In this document: positions 1 to 7,920 of the stretch, in pieces
Layout: the number at the start of each line of letters is the position of its first letter
Position numbering within the stretch: the stretch's first letter is position 1
From: Streptomyces gobiensis
GTDB lineage: Bacteria; Actinomycetota; Actinomycetes; Streptomycetales; Streptomycetaceae
DNA length: 64,000 bases
Reading direction: 5' to 3'
Assembly (NCBI RefSeq): GCF_021216675.1
Contig: NZ_CP086120.1
Location: 1,966,501 to 2,030,500, forward strand
Program-made: the position numbers and the translations under genes
Notes under the pieces: model-generated
What the model saw: the letters and a program-made list of their open reading frames with translations, nothing else
Databases searched by the model: none
What the model was told of the DNA's origin: nothing

Positions 1-698
1 AGCGGGCCGAGTGGGCGCGTAATGAGGAGCGGACCCGGATCGCGCGGGAGATGCACGATGTGGTCGCGCACCGGGTGAGCCTGATGGTGGTGCACGCGGC
101 GGCGTTGCAGGCGGTGGCGCTGAAGGATCCGGAAAAGGCGGCGAAGAACGCGGCGCTGGTCGGGGATATGGGGCGGCAGGCGCTCACGGAGTTGCGGACG
201 ATGCTGGGTGTGCTGCGGGCGCACGAGGTGCCGCAGGAGGAGAGGCCGTTGGCGAGGGTGGCTCAGTTCGCGGCGGCCGCGGTGGAGCGGGAGGCCGGTG
301 ACGCCGGAGCACGGCTGGGGGAACTGGATCAGCTGATCGGTCAGTCACGGGCGGCCGGGATGGCGGTGGAGCTGTCCGTGGAGGGGGAGTCGCGTCCCTA
401 TCCGGTGGCGGTGGAGCAGACCGCTTACCGGGTGGTGCAGGAGGCGCTGACCAATGTGCACAAGCACGCGGCCGGGGCGAAGACGCAGGTGCGGCTGGCG
501 CATCGGCCATCGGAGGTCGCGGTGCTGATTGAGAACGCGGCTCCGGCGGCCGGGGTGGCGGACGCCGGGCTGCCCAGCGGTGGCAATGGTCTGGTGGGGA
601 TGAAGGAGCGGGTCACCGCGCTGGGTGGGGGCTTTGTGTCCGGGCCGACGACGGCCGGGGGTTTCCGGGTGTCGGCGGTCATCCCTGACCGTAAGTGA
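1..698 (+). CDS. Sensor histidine kinase, C-terminal part (5' end outside the window)
   Basis: This is the catalytic half of a NarL/LiaS-type two-component sensor kinase. The frame is open from base 3. It starts inside the dimerisation helix with the H-box (EMHDVVAHRVSLM), whose first His is the expected phospho-acceptor of HisKA_3 kinases. An N-box-like stretch follows (EQTAYRVVQEALTNVHKHA) and then a G-box (GNGLVGMKERVTALGG), which together form the HATPase_c ATP-binding fold ending at VSAVIPDRK. The sensor and membrane part and the start codon are not in the window, so the stimulus cannot be judged. No response regulator follows, so a partner would have to lie upstream. The 3' end overlaps the convergent SUKH-3 gene by 20 bases. 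Family assignment is secure. Confidence 0.9.
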   Translation, partial: RAEWARNEERTRIAREMHDVVAHRVSLMVVHAAALQAVALKDPEKAAKNAALVGDMGRQALTELRTMLGVLRAHEVPQEERPLARVAQFAAAAVEREAGDAGARLGELDQLIGQSRAAGMAVELSVEGESRPYPVAVEQTAYRVVQEALTNVHKHAAGAKTQVRLAHRPSEVAVLIENAAPAAGVADAGLPSGGNGLVGMKERVTALGGGFVSGPTTAGGFRVSAVIPDRK

Positions 699-1233
699 GC
701 CGCACTGGCTTGGCGCCGGTGACGAGGGTGGTCAGGGCGGCGTCGATATGCGGGCCGAGATACCAGTCACCGCTGTGGTCCAGGCTGTAGACGCGGCCTT
801 CCATGTCGATGGCGAGCAGCGCTGAGCCGTCGTCTTCCTCGCTCACTTCTCCGCCCGGTTCCCCGCGCAACTCCCCGTGCAACTCCCCGCGCAACTCCTC
901 GCCCAGTGGGGCGATCTCCGTATCCAGCGCGCGGCCGAGGTCGGAGAGGGTACGGGCCCAGTGGAGGCCGCGTTCGGGGTCGATACGCAGTGGGGTGGGG
1001 GCGATATGGCGTCCTGGCCCGGTGCCGGCGATGCGCAGCCCGCCGAATTCGGCCCAGGCTTCGACGGCGGCCGGAAAGACCATGTGCCGGTGGCCGGCGG
1101 GTGAGAGGTGGGCGCGCAGGGTGTCGGCCCAGACCTCGGCCTGGCGTATGTCCCAGCGGCCGGGCTGCCAGCCGGCGGCGCGCAGGGCGGCATCGACGGC
1201 GGCCGGGAACCGGCTGTTCATGGCGGGGGTCAT
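679..1233 (-). CDS. SUKH-3 domain immunity-type protein
   Basis: This 184-residue protein has the SUKH-3 layout: an opening helix (FPAAVDAALRAAGW), a central FGGLRI strand, an IDP..GLHWARTLSDLG segment, and a C-terminal strand pair ALLAIDMEGRVYSLDHSGDWYLG with the final helix DAALTTLV. SUKH domains are known as immunity proteins that bind and neutralise polymorphic nuclease or deaminase toxins. Its ATG overlaps the stop codon of the upstream deaminase gene (ATGA), so the two are probably translationally coupled. An acidic low-complexity insert between about residues 110 and 130 (GELRGELHGELRGEPGGE) is encoded by three near-identical 12-base units and is probably a flexible loop. Role as immunity to the neighbouring deaminase is inferred from context. 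Confidence 0.8.
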   Translation of the reverse strand: MTPAMNSRFPAAVDAALRAAGWQPGRWDIRQAEVWADTLRAHLSPAGHRHMVFPAAVEAWAEFGGLRIAGTGPGRHIAPTPLRIDPERGLHWARTLSDLGRALDTEIAPLGEELRGELHGELRGEPGGEVSEEDDGSALLAIDMEGRVYSLDHSGDWYLGPHIDAALTTLVTGAKPVRLTYGQG

Positions 1234-1733
1234 CGGGTGCTGGCGGCGTCGACGGCGCGGACGCCGAAGTGGGCGAGAAGCGCGGTGCAGGAGCGGCAGG
1301 GCGGGGCGTAGGTGCCGTGCTGCGGATCGCCGTGTTCGCGGATGCGGCGGGTGGTGAGTTTGGCCTGCCTGAGGGCTCGGCGTGCGTCGCCGCCGGTGAA
1401 GGGCTTACGGCTGGAGCGCTTGGAGCGGGAGGCCTCGGCGGAGGTGAGGTAGCGGGAGAGGAGAACGGCTTCGGGACAGCGTCCGGTGTGCCGTTCGCGG
1501 CGGTCGGTGGTGAGGGTGTCGAGGAAGTCCTGGACGAGTGGGTGAAGGGTGGGTGGCCGTTCGGCTTTGCTGGCGGTGCAGGTGAGTGTGGTGCCGCGGA
1601 CGGAGAGCGCGGCGGCGACGGTGGGCATGATGCCGTCGCGGCGGTGGCGCAGGACGGGCGCCGTGCCGATGGCCGACTGGCCGTGGGTCCCCCAGCCGAT
1701 GCGGGGGTCTCCCGTATACGAAGCTGTGTGCAT
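1230..1733 (-). CDS. YwqJ-like putative deaminase
   Basis: A 167-residue protein whose second half carries zinc-dependent deaminase features: CPEAVLLSRYL around residue 87 supplies the (C/H)xE motif, and APPCRSCTALLAHFGV near the C-terminus is the PCxxC metal-binding motif. This pairing is typical of the YwqJ-like group of the deaminase superfamily, which includes bacterial toxins that act on nucleic acids or nucleotides. I chose the ATG at 1733 because an AAAGG-type ribosome site sits about 8 bases upstream; the open frame continues further but without coding character. No signal peptide or secretion motif is visible. The stop codon overlaps the start of the SUKH-3 gene by four bases, as expected for a toxin/antitoxin-like couple. 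Substrate is unknown. Confidence 0.7.
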   Translation of the reverse strand: MHTASYTGDPRIGWGTHGQSAIGTAPVLRHRRDGIMPTVAAALSVRGTTLTCTASKAERPPTLHPLVQDFLDTLTTDRRERHTGRCPEAVLLSRYLTSAEASRSKRSSRKPFTGGDARRALRQAKLTTRRIREHGDPQHGTYAPPCRSCTALLAHFGVRAVDAASTR

Positions 1734-1784
1734 AGTGCCGCCTTTCTCCCCGTCCATCCCCCCTGTGCGAGATCGACTCTGCCA

Positions 1785-1799
1785 AACACCGGGGGTGTT
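1785..1799. promoter_or_regulatory. Inverted repeat in the divergent promoter region
   Basis: AACACC-ggg-GGTGTT is a perfect 6-base inverted repeat with a 3-base spacer. It lies in the 199-base gap between the divergent deaminase gene and the WHH-SUKH gene. It is placed where an operator for either promoter could be. A possible -10 box TAGGCT for the plus-strand gene lies at 1889-1894. Function is inferred from position only. Confidence 0.3.
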
Positions 1800-1932
1800 G
1801 CGGAAGTCTGGACCTGTGCTGAACATGTCCCAACCTCGTGACAGGACCAGGTACGGTCCGGGGCTCGCGAGACCGCATGGCGAGACCACATAGGCTGTGC
1901 CTCGACAGCCAGACGCAGCAGGGGGCACCGCC

Positions 1933-2907
1933 ATGACGACAGGTCGGCTCGGGCAGCAGGCCGCGCCACCGAACACGGCCTACGCCGGGCAGGTCGTGCA
2001 GTTCCCGGATCCGGTCCGGGCAGCTCGCCACCCGAAGGGGGTACGGGTGGATGAGAACGGCTTTCCGGATTTCTCAGCCTACGCCCGTGCCGCCGCTGAG
2101 GTCGCCGAGCCGCCGGAGGGCTTCGGCGTGGACGAACTGCGGCTGACGGATTACGTATCGGCGAACGCCGCGCTGCACGCCGCTGGTCATGAGCTGTGGG
2201 CGGATCTCGCCCCGGTGGCGACCCCGCACGGCTGGACATGGCATCACGTGGCCCACAGCCGTCGGATGGAGCTGGTCCCGGTCGAGGTGAAGGCGCTGCT
2301 GCGGCACCATGGCGGGCTGGCGACGGCTGCCGTGGACCACGGCAAGCGGGGCACACGTCCCTTGCAGGAGACCCGGCCTGTGCACTTTGAGGTGCCCCAT
2401 GGTGTCGCGGTCGCTGAGGAGCAAGTGCAGCAGGTCGAGGAGTCCTTGGGCTATCGGCTGCCTGGTGCGTACCGTTCGTTCCTCAAGGCGGCGGGCGGCT
2501 GTGCCCCGGTCGGGGTGGCGCTGGACGCCGAGCTCGGTCTCCTGATCGACCAGCCGTTCCTCACGGTGCGGGATGAGGCGGCGGTCAATGACCTCCTCTA
2601 TGTCAATAAGTGCCTTCGGGACCATCTGACCAAGGATTATCTGGGCGTTGGCTTCGTCCATGGCGGACTGGTCGCGGTGAAGGTGAGGGGTGAGGGCACC
2701 GGATCCGTATGGTTCTGTGCGTATGACGACGCCCGGGACCGGGATGGGCTGGGGGTGCAGGAACGGGTGACGGAGCTGCTGCTGCCCTGTGGCGCCGATT
2801 TCGATGACTTTCTGCTGCGGCTCGCGGGAAATCCGCCCGAGTTGGAGACCGTGGCCAATCTGATGGTGGATGGCGGCTTCGCGCGCGCTGTCCCGGTGGA
2901 GAGGTGA
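1933..2907 (+). CDS. WHH-type HNH nuclease domain fused to a SMI1/KNR4 (SUKH) domain
   Basis: A 324-residue two-domain protein. Residues about 42-130 resemble the WHH group of the HNH/ENDO VII nucleases used as polymorphic toxins: an ENGFPDFSAY lead-in, then WTWHHV (Trp103-His105), the MELVPVEV strand, and a final HHGG. Residues about 158-300 form a SUKH domain (VAEEQVQQVEESLGYRLPGAYRSFL... to FDDFLLRLAG), which normally acts as a nuclease immunity fold. Toxin and immunity folds thus sit in one chain. The ATG at 1933 is preferred because AGGGGG lies 7-8 bases upstream; an in-frame start 12 codons earlier has none. No signal peptide is visible, so it is probably cytoplasmic. The stop codon overlaps the next GTG (GTGA), implying coupled translation. 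Confidence 0.72.
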   Translation: MTTGRLGQQAAPPNTAYAGQVVQFPDPVRAARHPKGVRVDENGFPDFSAYARAAAEVAEPPEGFGVDELRLTDYVSANAALHAAGHELWADLAPVATPHGWTWHHVAHSRRMELVPVEVKALLRHHGGLATAAVDHGKRGTRPLQETRPVHFEVPHGVAVAEEQVQQVEESLGYRLPGAYRSFLKAAGGCAPVGVALDAELGLLIDQPFLTVRDEAAVNDLLYVNKCLRDHLTKDYLGVGFVHGGLVAVKVRGEGTGSVWFCAYDDARDRDGLGVQERVTELLLPCGADFDDFLLRLAGNPPELETVANLMVDGGFARAVPVER

Positions 2908-5255
2908 GCGCGGTGGTGACATTCGCGCAGGCGCAGGAGCGGGCGGAGCGCTGGATCAACGGCGGTGTGCCGGGCCACCAGCACCGTGAGGTGCGGGTGC
3001 GTGAGTTCGATCTGGGCTTTGTGGCCTGGGCGGAGGACCGGGGAACCGTGCCCGCCTCGGACGGCGGAAACGCGCGGCTGCTGATCGCGCGGGACAGCGG
3101 TGATTCGACGCTGTGGCCGGGACTGCCGGTGGGCGAGGTCATCCGGCGGTACGAGGAGCAGTACGGCCCGGCCGCGGGCGGTGAGCCCGCCGCGGCCGTG
3201 CCACCGCAGCGGGTGGATCTGGAAGCGACGTCCTTCCTGCTGACGCCGCCGGAGTGGTTGCAGGAGGCGGCGGACCGGATGGGCGTACCGGGCCGCCGTG
3301 AGTCCGCGAGCGCGTGGGCCGATACCTCGAGCTCCGGGTCCGGTGAGTCGCTGGCACCGCCCGCGACGGTGTTCGCACCGCCGATCAGCGGGAGCGATGA
3401 CGACGACACTCCGCCACCGCCCAGCGCCGGTTCGGAGGCGAAGACGGCGCTGCTGCCGGAGGGCAGCGCACTGCCGAAGACACAGGTGGCCCCGGCGCTG
3501 GAGGAACCGCAGCCGCCCCAGCAGACGCCCCGGCCGCCGGGCGGTGGGATGCATCACGCGGCGACGATGCTCGCCGACCCCGGCAGCGGTGGCCTGCCGC
3601 CCGTACCCCCGCCACCCGCGCCCGGCCCGCCCGGTCAGCCGGGTCAGCCCGGCGCGGCTGATATCGCGGACGCCGATACGAGCCGTGCGCCGCGTGGTGG
3701 GGTGCCGCCGCGCCCGTCGGCACCGTCGGCACCCCAGCAGGCTGCCCGTCCTTCGCGGGGCAGCGGTCCGTCGGTGCCCCCGCCCCCCGGTGCGCCGGGC
3801 ACACCCGGGGCCCGGCCGAAGCCCGCGACCTCGGGGCCCGGTGCGCCCGGCAGCCCGGGGGCGGGCTATGTGCCGACGCAGCTGGTGTCGGCGGAGGAGG
3901 TGGCGGCGCAGGGCCAGAGTGACGCCCCGCCCTCGCCGCCCAGCGGTTCCGACGCGTCCTCCGGGGGCGGGGTGCATCACGCGGCGACGATGCTCGCCGA
4001 CCCGGGCAGTGCTGGCCAGCCGCCCGTACCGCCGCCGTCCGCGCCCGGTCAGCCGGGTCAGCCGGGTCAGTCCGGCGGGCCGGGTACGCCGTCCCCGCCC
4101 GGTCCGCCCGGTCCGCCCAGCCAGCCCAGCGCTCCCGGCGGCGGCGTACACCAGGCGGCGACGATGCTGGCGAGCCCGGGCGGCCCGTCGGCTCCGCCGC
4201 CGCCGAACGCCCCGCAGCCCCCGGCGATGACGCTGGGCGCTGCTGGGGCCGGCTATCCGCAGCAGCCGCCCACCGGACAGCCGACCGTCGGCCCCGGCTA
4301 TATGGCGGTGCTGCGTTACCGTGCGCCCGACGGTTCCGAGCAGCAGCTCATCCGCCGTTCCGCGCCCGGCGCGCCGCATCCGGAGTGGCAGATCCTGCAT
4401 GAGCTGCGTGGCCTGAATGTCCCGCCACAGCAGGTGCTGGAGCTGCATACCGAGCTGGAGTCCTGTGACCTGCCCGGCGGTTACTGCGCCCGGATGATCC
4501 GGGAGACCTGGCCGCAGGTGCGGATCACCAACACCGCCGCGTACGGGCGCGAACACGCCTCCCGTCAGCAGGGTGTGCGCCATCTCGTGGAGCACCAGGG
4601 CGAGTTGCACCAGGTCGCCGATGGCCCGGCCCGCCCGGCGCCGGTGCGCGTCCCGCTGCAGCAGGTGCCGCCCGCGCCGCCGATTCCACCGGACGGCATC
4701 GGGCAGGAGCTGGCGCAGGCCTTCGGGCCGCAGGGCATCTTCCGCTTCGATCAGCGGGCGGTCTCCCGGCAGGGAGTGCCGGACATCGTCGCGCACACCC
4801 TGGTGTGGGCCGGTCTGCCGGTGGACTTCGGACCGTTCTTCTGGGCCCAGGCCCAGCCGGACCGTCCGGTGCCGACGCTGGCCGAGCTGGCGCAGGAGCG
4901 CGGTGTGCAGCCCGCCTCGGACGCGGGCTCGTATCTCGTCATGGGCAGCGACTTCGGGCGTCAGCTCTGTGTCCAGTACGGCACGGCGCATATCGTCGCG
5001 GTGCCGTTGGAGGCAGGGCCCGGTGGTCAGCCGGTGCCACCGCAGTTCGTCAACACCGGGCTGCCGGAGTTCGCCCGCTGTCTGGCGCTGCTTGGGCGGA
5101 TGTGGCGGCTGCGGTACGGGCTGACGCCGGAGCAGGCGGGGCACTGGACGGTCGACTTCCAGAACCAGCTGTCGGCGCTGGATCCGGCGGCGCTGTCCGG
5201 CCCGGAAAACTGGTGGTCCGTCCTCCTTGAACAGATGTGGGACGGCTTGCTGTAA
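2904..5255 (+). CDS. YrhB-like / proline-rich linker / deaminase / SUKH-4 fusion protein
   Basis: This 783-residue protein is modular. Residues 1-85 resemble the YrhB (Imm35) immunity domain (AERWINGG..., ARLLIARDSGDS, VIRRYEEQYG). Residues about 86-460 are a Pro/Gly/Ser-rich linker in which the motif GG(M/V)H(H/Q)AATMLA(D/S)PG occurs three times (near residues 215, 356 and 414). Residues about 465-580 look like a deaminase: HPEWQILHEL supplies HxE, and ELESCDLPGGYC supplies the paired zinc cysteines, most like the XOO_2897-type toxins. Residues about 590-783 match SUKH-4. The linker codons are strongly repetitive and GC-rich. The gene overlaps the WHH-SUKH gene by four bases. Domain boundaries are approximate and the exact deaminase subgroup is uncertain; a secretion signal is not seen. 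Confidence 0.7.
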   Translation: MSAVVTFAQAQERAERWINGGVPGHQHREVRVREFDLGFVAWAEDRGTVPASDGGNARLLIARDSGDSTLWPGLPVGEVIRRYEEQYGPAAGGEPAAAVPPQRVDLEATSFLLTPPEWLQEAADRMGVPGRRESASAWADTSSSGSGESLAPPATVFAPPISGSDDDDTPPPPSAGSEAKTALLPEGSALPKTQVAPALEEPQPPQQTPRPPGGGMHHAATMLADPGSGGLPPVPPPPAPGPPGQPGQPGAADIADADTSRAPRGGVPPRPSAPSAPQQAARPSRGSGPSVPPPPGAPGTPGARPKPATSGPGAPGSPGAGYVPTQLVSAEEVAAQGQSDAPPSPPSGSDASSGGGVHHAATMLADPGSAGQPPVPPPSAPGQPGQPGQSGGPGTPSPPGPPGPPSQPSAPGGGVHQAATMLASPGGPSAPPPPNAPQPPAMTLGAAGAGYPQQPPTGQPTVGPGYMAVLRYRAPDGSEQQLIRRSAPGAPHPEWQILHELRGLNVPPQQVLELHTELESCDLPGGYCARMIRETWPQVRITNTAAYGREHASRQQGVRHLVEHQGELHQVADGPARPAPVRVPLQQVPPAPPIPPDGIGQELAQAFGPQGIFRFDQRAVSRQGVPDIVAHTLVWAGLPVDFGPFFWAQAQPDRPVPTLAELAQERGVQPASDAGSYLVMGSDFGRQLCVQYGTAHIVAVPLEAGPGGQPVPPQFVNTGLPEFARCLALLGRMWRLRYGLTPEQAGHWTVDFQNQLSALDPAALSGPENWWSVLLEQMWDGLL

Positions 5256-5386
5256 CCCTCGCAGACCCGCTGTAACCCTCGGCCGCCACTCGCAAGGGTG
5301 ATGAGCGAGCGGGCGCATCCGCTCAATGAGGCAGGTGAGCGGGCGAAACGCCCAGCTTGCGGGCCCGGGGGCATACGTCTGGGCAG

Positions 5387-5399
5387 TAGCCTGCTAACC
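5387..5399 (+). promoter_or_regulatory. -10 box of a probable leaderless transcript
   Basis: TAGCCT at 5387-5392 is followed by seven bases and then the ATG at 5400, so transcription would begin at or next to the start codon. No convincing -35 hexamer is at the right distance. The 3' part of the preceding gap also holds a 13-base direct repeat (GCTGTAACCCTCG at 5249 and 5269) with a 20-base period. Confidence 0.4.
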
Positions 5400-6326
5400 A
5401 TGTCTTCGACGGAGTCACCGCGCGGCTTCACGGTCGTACGAGGCCGCGGCTACCGGCCCCAGCAGGTCGACCGCCGGGTGACCGCGCTGAACCAGGAACG
5501 CGATGAGGCCTGGGAACGCGCCGCCCGGCTGACCGTGCTCGCCAGAGAGCTGTCCGAGGAGGCGGAACGCCTCCGTGGTGTGGTGGCCGCGCTGGCGCCG
5601 CAGACCTACGAATCACTGGGGTCCCGCGCCCAGTTCATCCTCGCCGAGGTGGAAGAGGAGGCTGCCGATCTCCGCAAGGCCGCCGAGGCCGAGGCGATGG
5701 AGCTGCGGGAGAGCGCCGAGCTGGAGGGCCGCACCGTGCGTGAGGCGGCCCGCGAGAAGGCAGCGCGGGTACGGGCCAACGGTGAGGCCGCGGCCGTACG
5801 CATTCTGGACGCCGCCCAGTCGCAGGCCGACGAGATCCGGGTGGCGGCCCGGAGCTACGCCGAGCAGACCTGCGGTGAGGCACGGACGGCGCTGGATGAG
5901 ATGACTCGGCGCTGTGCGTCCCTGCTGACCGAGCAGGAGGAGAAGCACGCGGCCGCCCTGGACGCCCTCGGCCGGGAGCTGGCCGGGCATGAGGCCGCGA
6001 TGTCCGGGCGGATCGCCGAGCTGGAGGGGCACGGCTCGGCGGTGCTGGGTGAGGCGAAGCGGGCGTACGCGGAGGCCGAGGAGTCCGCCCGGCACGGCCA
6101 GGAGGACGCGGAGGCGCAGGCCGCGGAGATCATCGCGCAGGCCCGGGTACGTGAGGAACGTATCGAGCGGGAAACGGAGCGGGTGCTGCGTGAGCACGCG
6201 GAGCGGCAGGAGGAGCTGCGGCAGCATATGTCGCATGTGCGCGCCAGCCTGGCCGCGCTGACCGGCAGGGACCCCACCGAAGGAGGGACGGGCTCGGTAC
6301 CCGGGCCGGGGGCGCCAGCGGAATAG
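5400..6326 (+). CDS. Coiled-coil protein of the DivIVA/'cellulose-binding protein' type
   Basis: A 308-residue protein. Its N-terminus has the RGYRPQQVDRRVTAL segment typical of DivIVA-like proteins, in which a short N-terminal region contacts the membrane or partner proteins. From about residue 30 to 285 it is one long Ala/Glu/Arg-rich coiled coil (for example EEEAADLRKAAEAEAMELRE), followed by a short disordered tail. Related Streptomyces proteins are often labelled cellulose-binding proteins, but no catalytic or sugar-binding residue is visible. They are more likely scaffold proteins of polar growth or cell-wall assembly, which would suit its place just before glmU. The ATG at 5400 is chosen over an upstream frame extension because of the -10 box spacing and the start of conserved sequence. 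Confidence 0.7.
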   Translation: MSSTESPRGFTVVRGRGYRPQQVDRRVTALNQERDEAWERAARLTVLARELSEEAERLRGVVAALAPQTYESLGSRAQFILAEVEEEAADLRKAAEAEAMELRESAELEGRTVREAAREKAARVRANGEAAAVRILDAAQSQADEIRVAARSYAEQTCGEARTALDEMTRRCASLLTEQEEKHAAALDALGRELAGHEAAMSGRIAELEGHGSAVLGEAKRAYAEAEESARHGQEDAEAQAAEIIAQARVREERIERETERVLREHAERQEELRQHMSHVRASLAALTGRDPTEGGTGSVPGPGAPAE

Positions 6327-6382
6327 GGGCATCAGGCCGGTATCCTGCGGGTGACATCCACCCGAAGCCGAAGGGCACACCC

Positions 6383-7837
6383 GTGAGCGCCAACCGCCCG
6401 GCAGCCGTCGTCGTTCTCGCAGCGGGTGAGGGCACCCGTATGAAGTCGGCGACCCCCAAGGTTCTGCACGACATCTGCGGGCGGTCGCTCGTCGCTCATG
6501 TTGTCGTGGCCGCCCAGGAACTGGATCCCGAGCATCTCGTGGTCGTCGTCGGCCACGCTCGTGAGCGGGTCTGCGAACATCTCGGCGGCCTCGATCCCGA
6601 TATCCGCGCCGCTGTGCAGCATGAGCAGAACGGCACCGGCCATGCGGTCCGGATGGGTCTGGAGGCACTGTCCGCCGACGGCGTGACGCTGGACGGCACG
6701 GTGATCGTCACCTGTGGTGACACCCCGCTGCTGACCGGCTCGACGCTGCGGACGCTGGCCGACACCCACACCGCCGAGGGGAACGCGGTGACGGTGCTCA
6801 CCGCCGAGGTGCCGGACTCCACCGGCTACGGCCGGATCGTACGGGGCGCGGACGGTTCGGTGACCGAGATCGTTGAGCACAAGGACGCCACCGAGGCGCA
6901 GCGCGCTGTCCGCGAGATCAACTCCGGGGTGTTCGCCTTTGACGCCGCGCTGCTCAGCGACGCGCTGGGCAAGGTCCGTACGGACAACACCCAGGGTGAG
7001 GAGTACCTGACGGATGTCCTCGGCATTCTGCGGGAGGCCGGGCACCGGGTGGGTGCGGCGGTCGCCGCGGACCACCGGGAGATTCTGGGCATCAACAACC
7101 GGGTCCAGCTGGCCGAGGCACGCAGGCTGCTCAATGAGCGGCTGCTGGAGGGCATGATGCTCTCCGGGGTCACGATCATCGATCCGGCCACCACCTGGGT
7201 GGACGCCACGGTGACCGCGGAGCCGGACTCCCTGGTGCACCCCGGCTCCCAGTTGCTGGGTGCCACGCATCTGTCCGCGCACGCGGAGGTCGGGCCGAAC
7301 TCCCGGCTGGCCGATACGGAGGTCGGCGAGGGCGCGGTGGTCAGCAATACGGTCGCCGATGGCGCCCGGATCGGCGCGGGGGCGTGTGTGGGCCCGTACG
7401 CCTATCTGCGGCCCGGTACGGATCTTGGTCCGAAATCCAAGGCGGGCACCTATGTCGAGATGAAGAACGCCCAGATCGGCGAGGGCACCAAGGTGCCCCA
7501 TCTGTCGTATGTCGGGGACGCGACGATCGGTGAGTACACCAACATCGGCGCGTCCAGTGTCTTCGTCAACTACGACGGTGAGACCAAGCACCACACCACG
7601 ATCGGCTCCCACTGCAAGACCGGCTCGGACAACATGTTTGTGGCTCCGGTCACGATCGGGGATGGCGCCTACACCGCCGCCGGGTCCGTGATCACCAAGG
7701 ATGTGCCGCCCGGCTCGCTCGCTGTCGCCCGAGGCCAGCAGCGCAATATCGAGGGCTGGGTGGCCCGTAAGCGGCCCGGGAGTGCCGCCGCGCAGGCGGC
7801 ACAGGCCGCTGGTCGGCGAGAGGACAGCGGTAAGTGA
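6383..7837 (+). CDS. glmU: Bifunctional GlmU: N-acetylglucosamine-1-phosphate uridyltransferase / glucosamine-1-phosphate acetyltransferase
   Basis: GlmU makes UDP-GlcNAc for peptidoglycan in two steps: acetylation of glucosamine-1-phosphate, then uridylylation. The N-terminal pyrophosphorylase domain has the nucleotide signature AAGEGTRMKSATPKVLHD (residues about 12-29) and the CGDTPLL metal-binding loop. From about residue 250 the protein is a left-handed beta-helix of hexapeptide repeats with the acetyltransferase motifs RPGTDLG, KAGTYVEMKN and FVNYDGETKHHT. Its 484 residues include a short Ala-rich tail. The GTG at 6383 has a GAAGGG site upstream, and TATCCT about 40 bases before it may be a -10 box. 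It is followed by prs after 83 bases, the usual actinobacterial glmU-prs arrangement. Confidence 0.97.
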   Translation: MSANRPAAVVVLAAGEGTRMKSATPKVLHDICGRSLVAHVVVAAQELDPEHLVVVVGHARERVCEHLGGLDPDIRAAVQHEQNGTGHAVRMGLEALSADGVTLDGTVIVTCGDTPLLTGSTLRTLADTHTAEGNAVTVLTAEVPDSTGYGRIVRGADGSVTEIVEHKDATEAQRAVREINSGVFAFDAALLSDALGKVRTDNTQGEEYLTDVLGILREAGHRVGAAVAADHREILGINNRVQLAEARRLLNERLLEGMMLSGVTIIDPATTWVDATVTAEPDSLVHPGSQLLGATHLSAHAEVGPNSRLADTEVGEGAVVSNTVADGARIGAGACVGPYAYLRPGTDLGPKSKAGTYVEMKNAQIGEGTKVPHLSYVGDATIGEYTNIGASSVFVNYDGETKHHTTIGSHCKTGSDNMFVAPVTIGDGAYTAAGSVITKDVPPGSLAVARGQQRNIEGWVARKRPGSAAAQAAQAAGRREDSGK

Positions 7838-7920
7838 CCGGGAACGGCCGGAAACAGGACGCCCCGGACAGGGCGTACCGTGATAAGCGCACAGCCAGTG
7901 GAACTCAAGGAGACGGTGCA

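Noticed and set aside
767..2356. Long open frame on the minus strand (over 500 codons)
   Set aside because: It runs across two recognised minus-strand genes and the 5' part of a plus-strand gene in another frame; its composition is Arg/Pro-rich and shows no domain, as expected of a GC-rich shadow frame.
2637..5318. Open frame of almost 900 codons opposite the SUKH-4 fusion gene
   Set aside because: Translation is an Arg/Gly/Leu-rich low-complexity string antisense to a gene with clear domains and coupling to its neighbour; an artefact of GC-rich codon bias.
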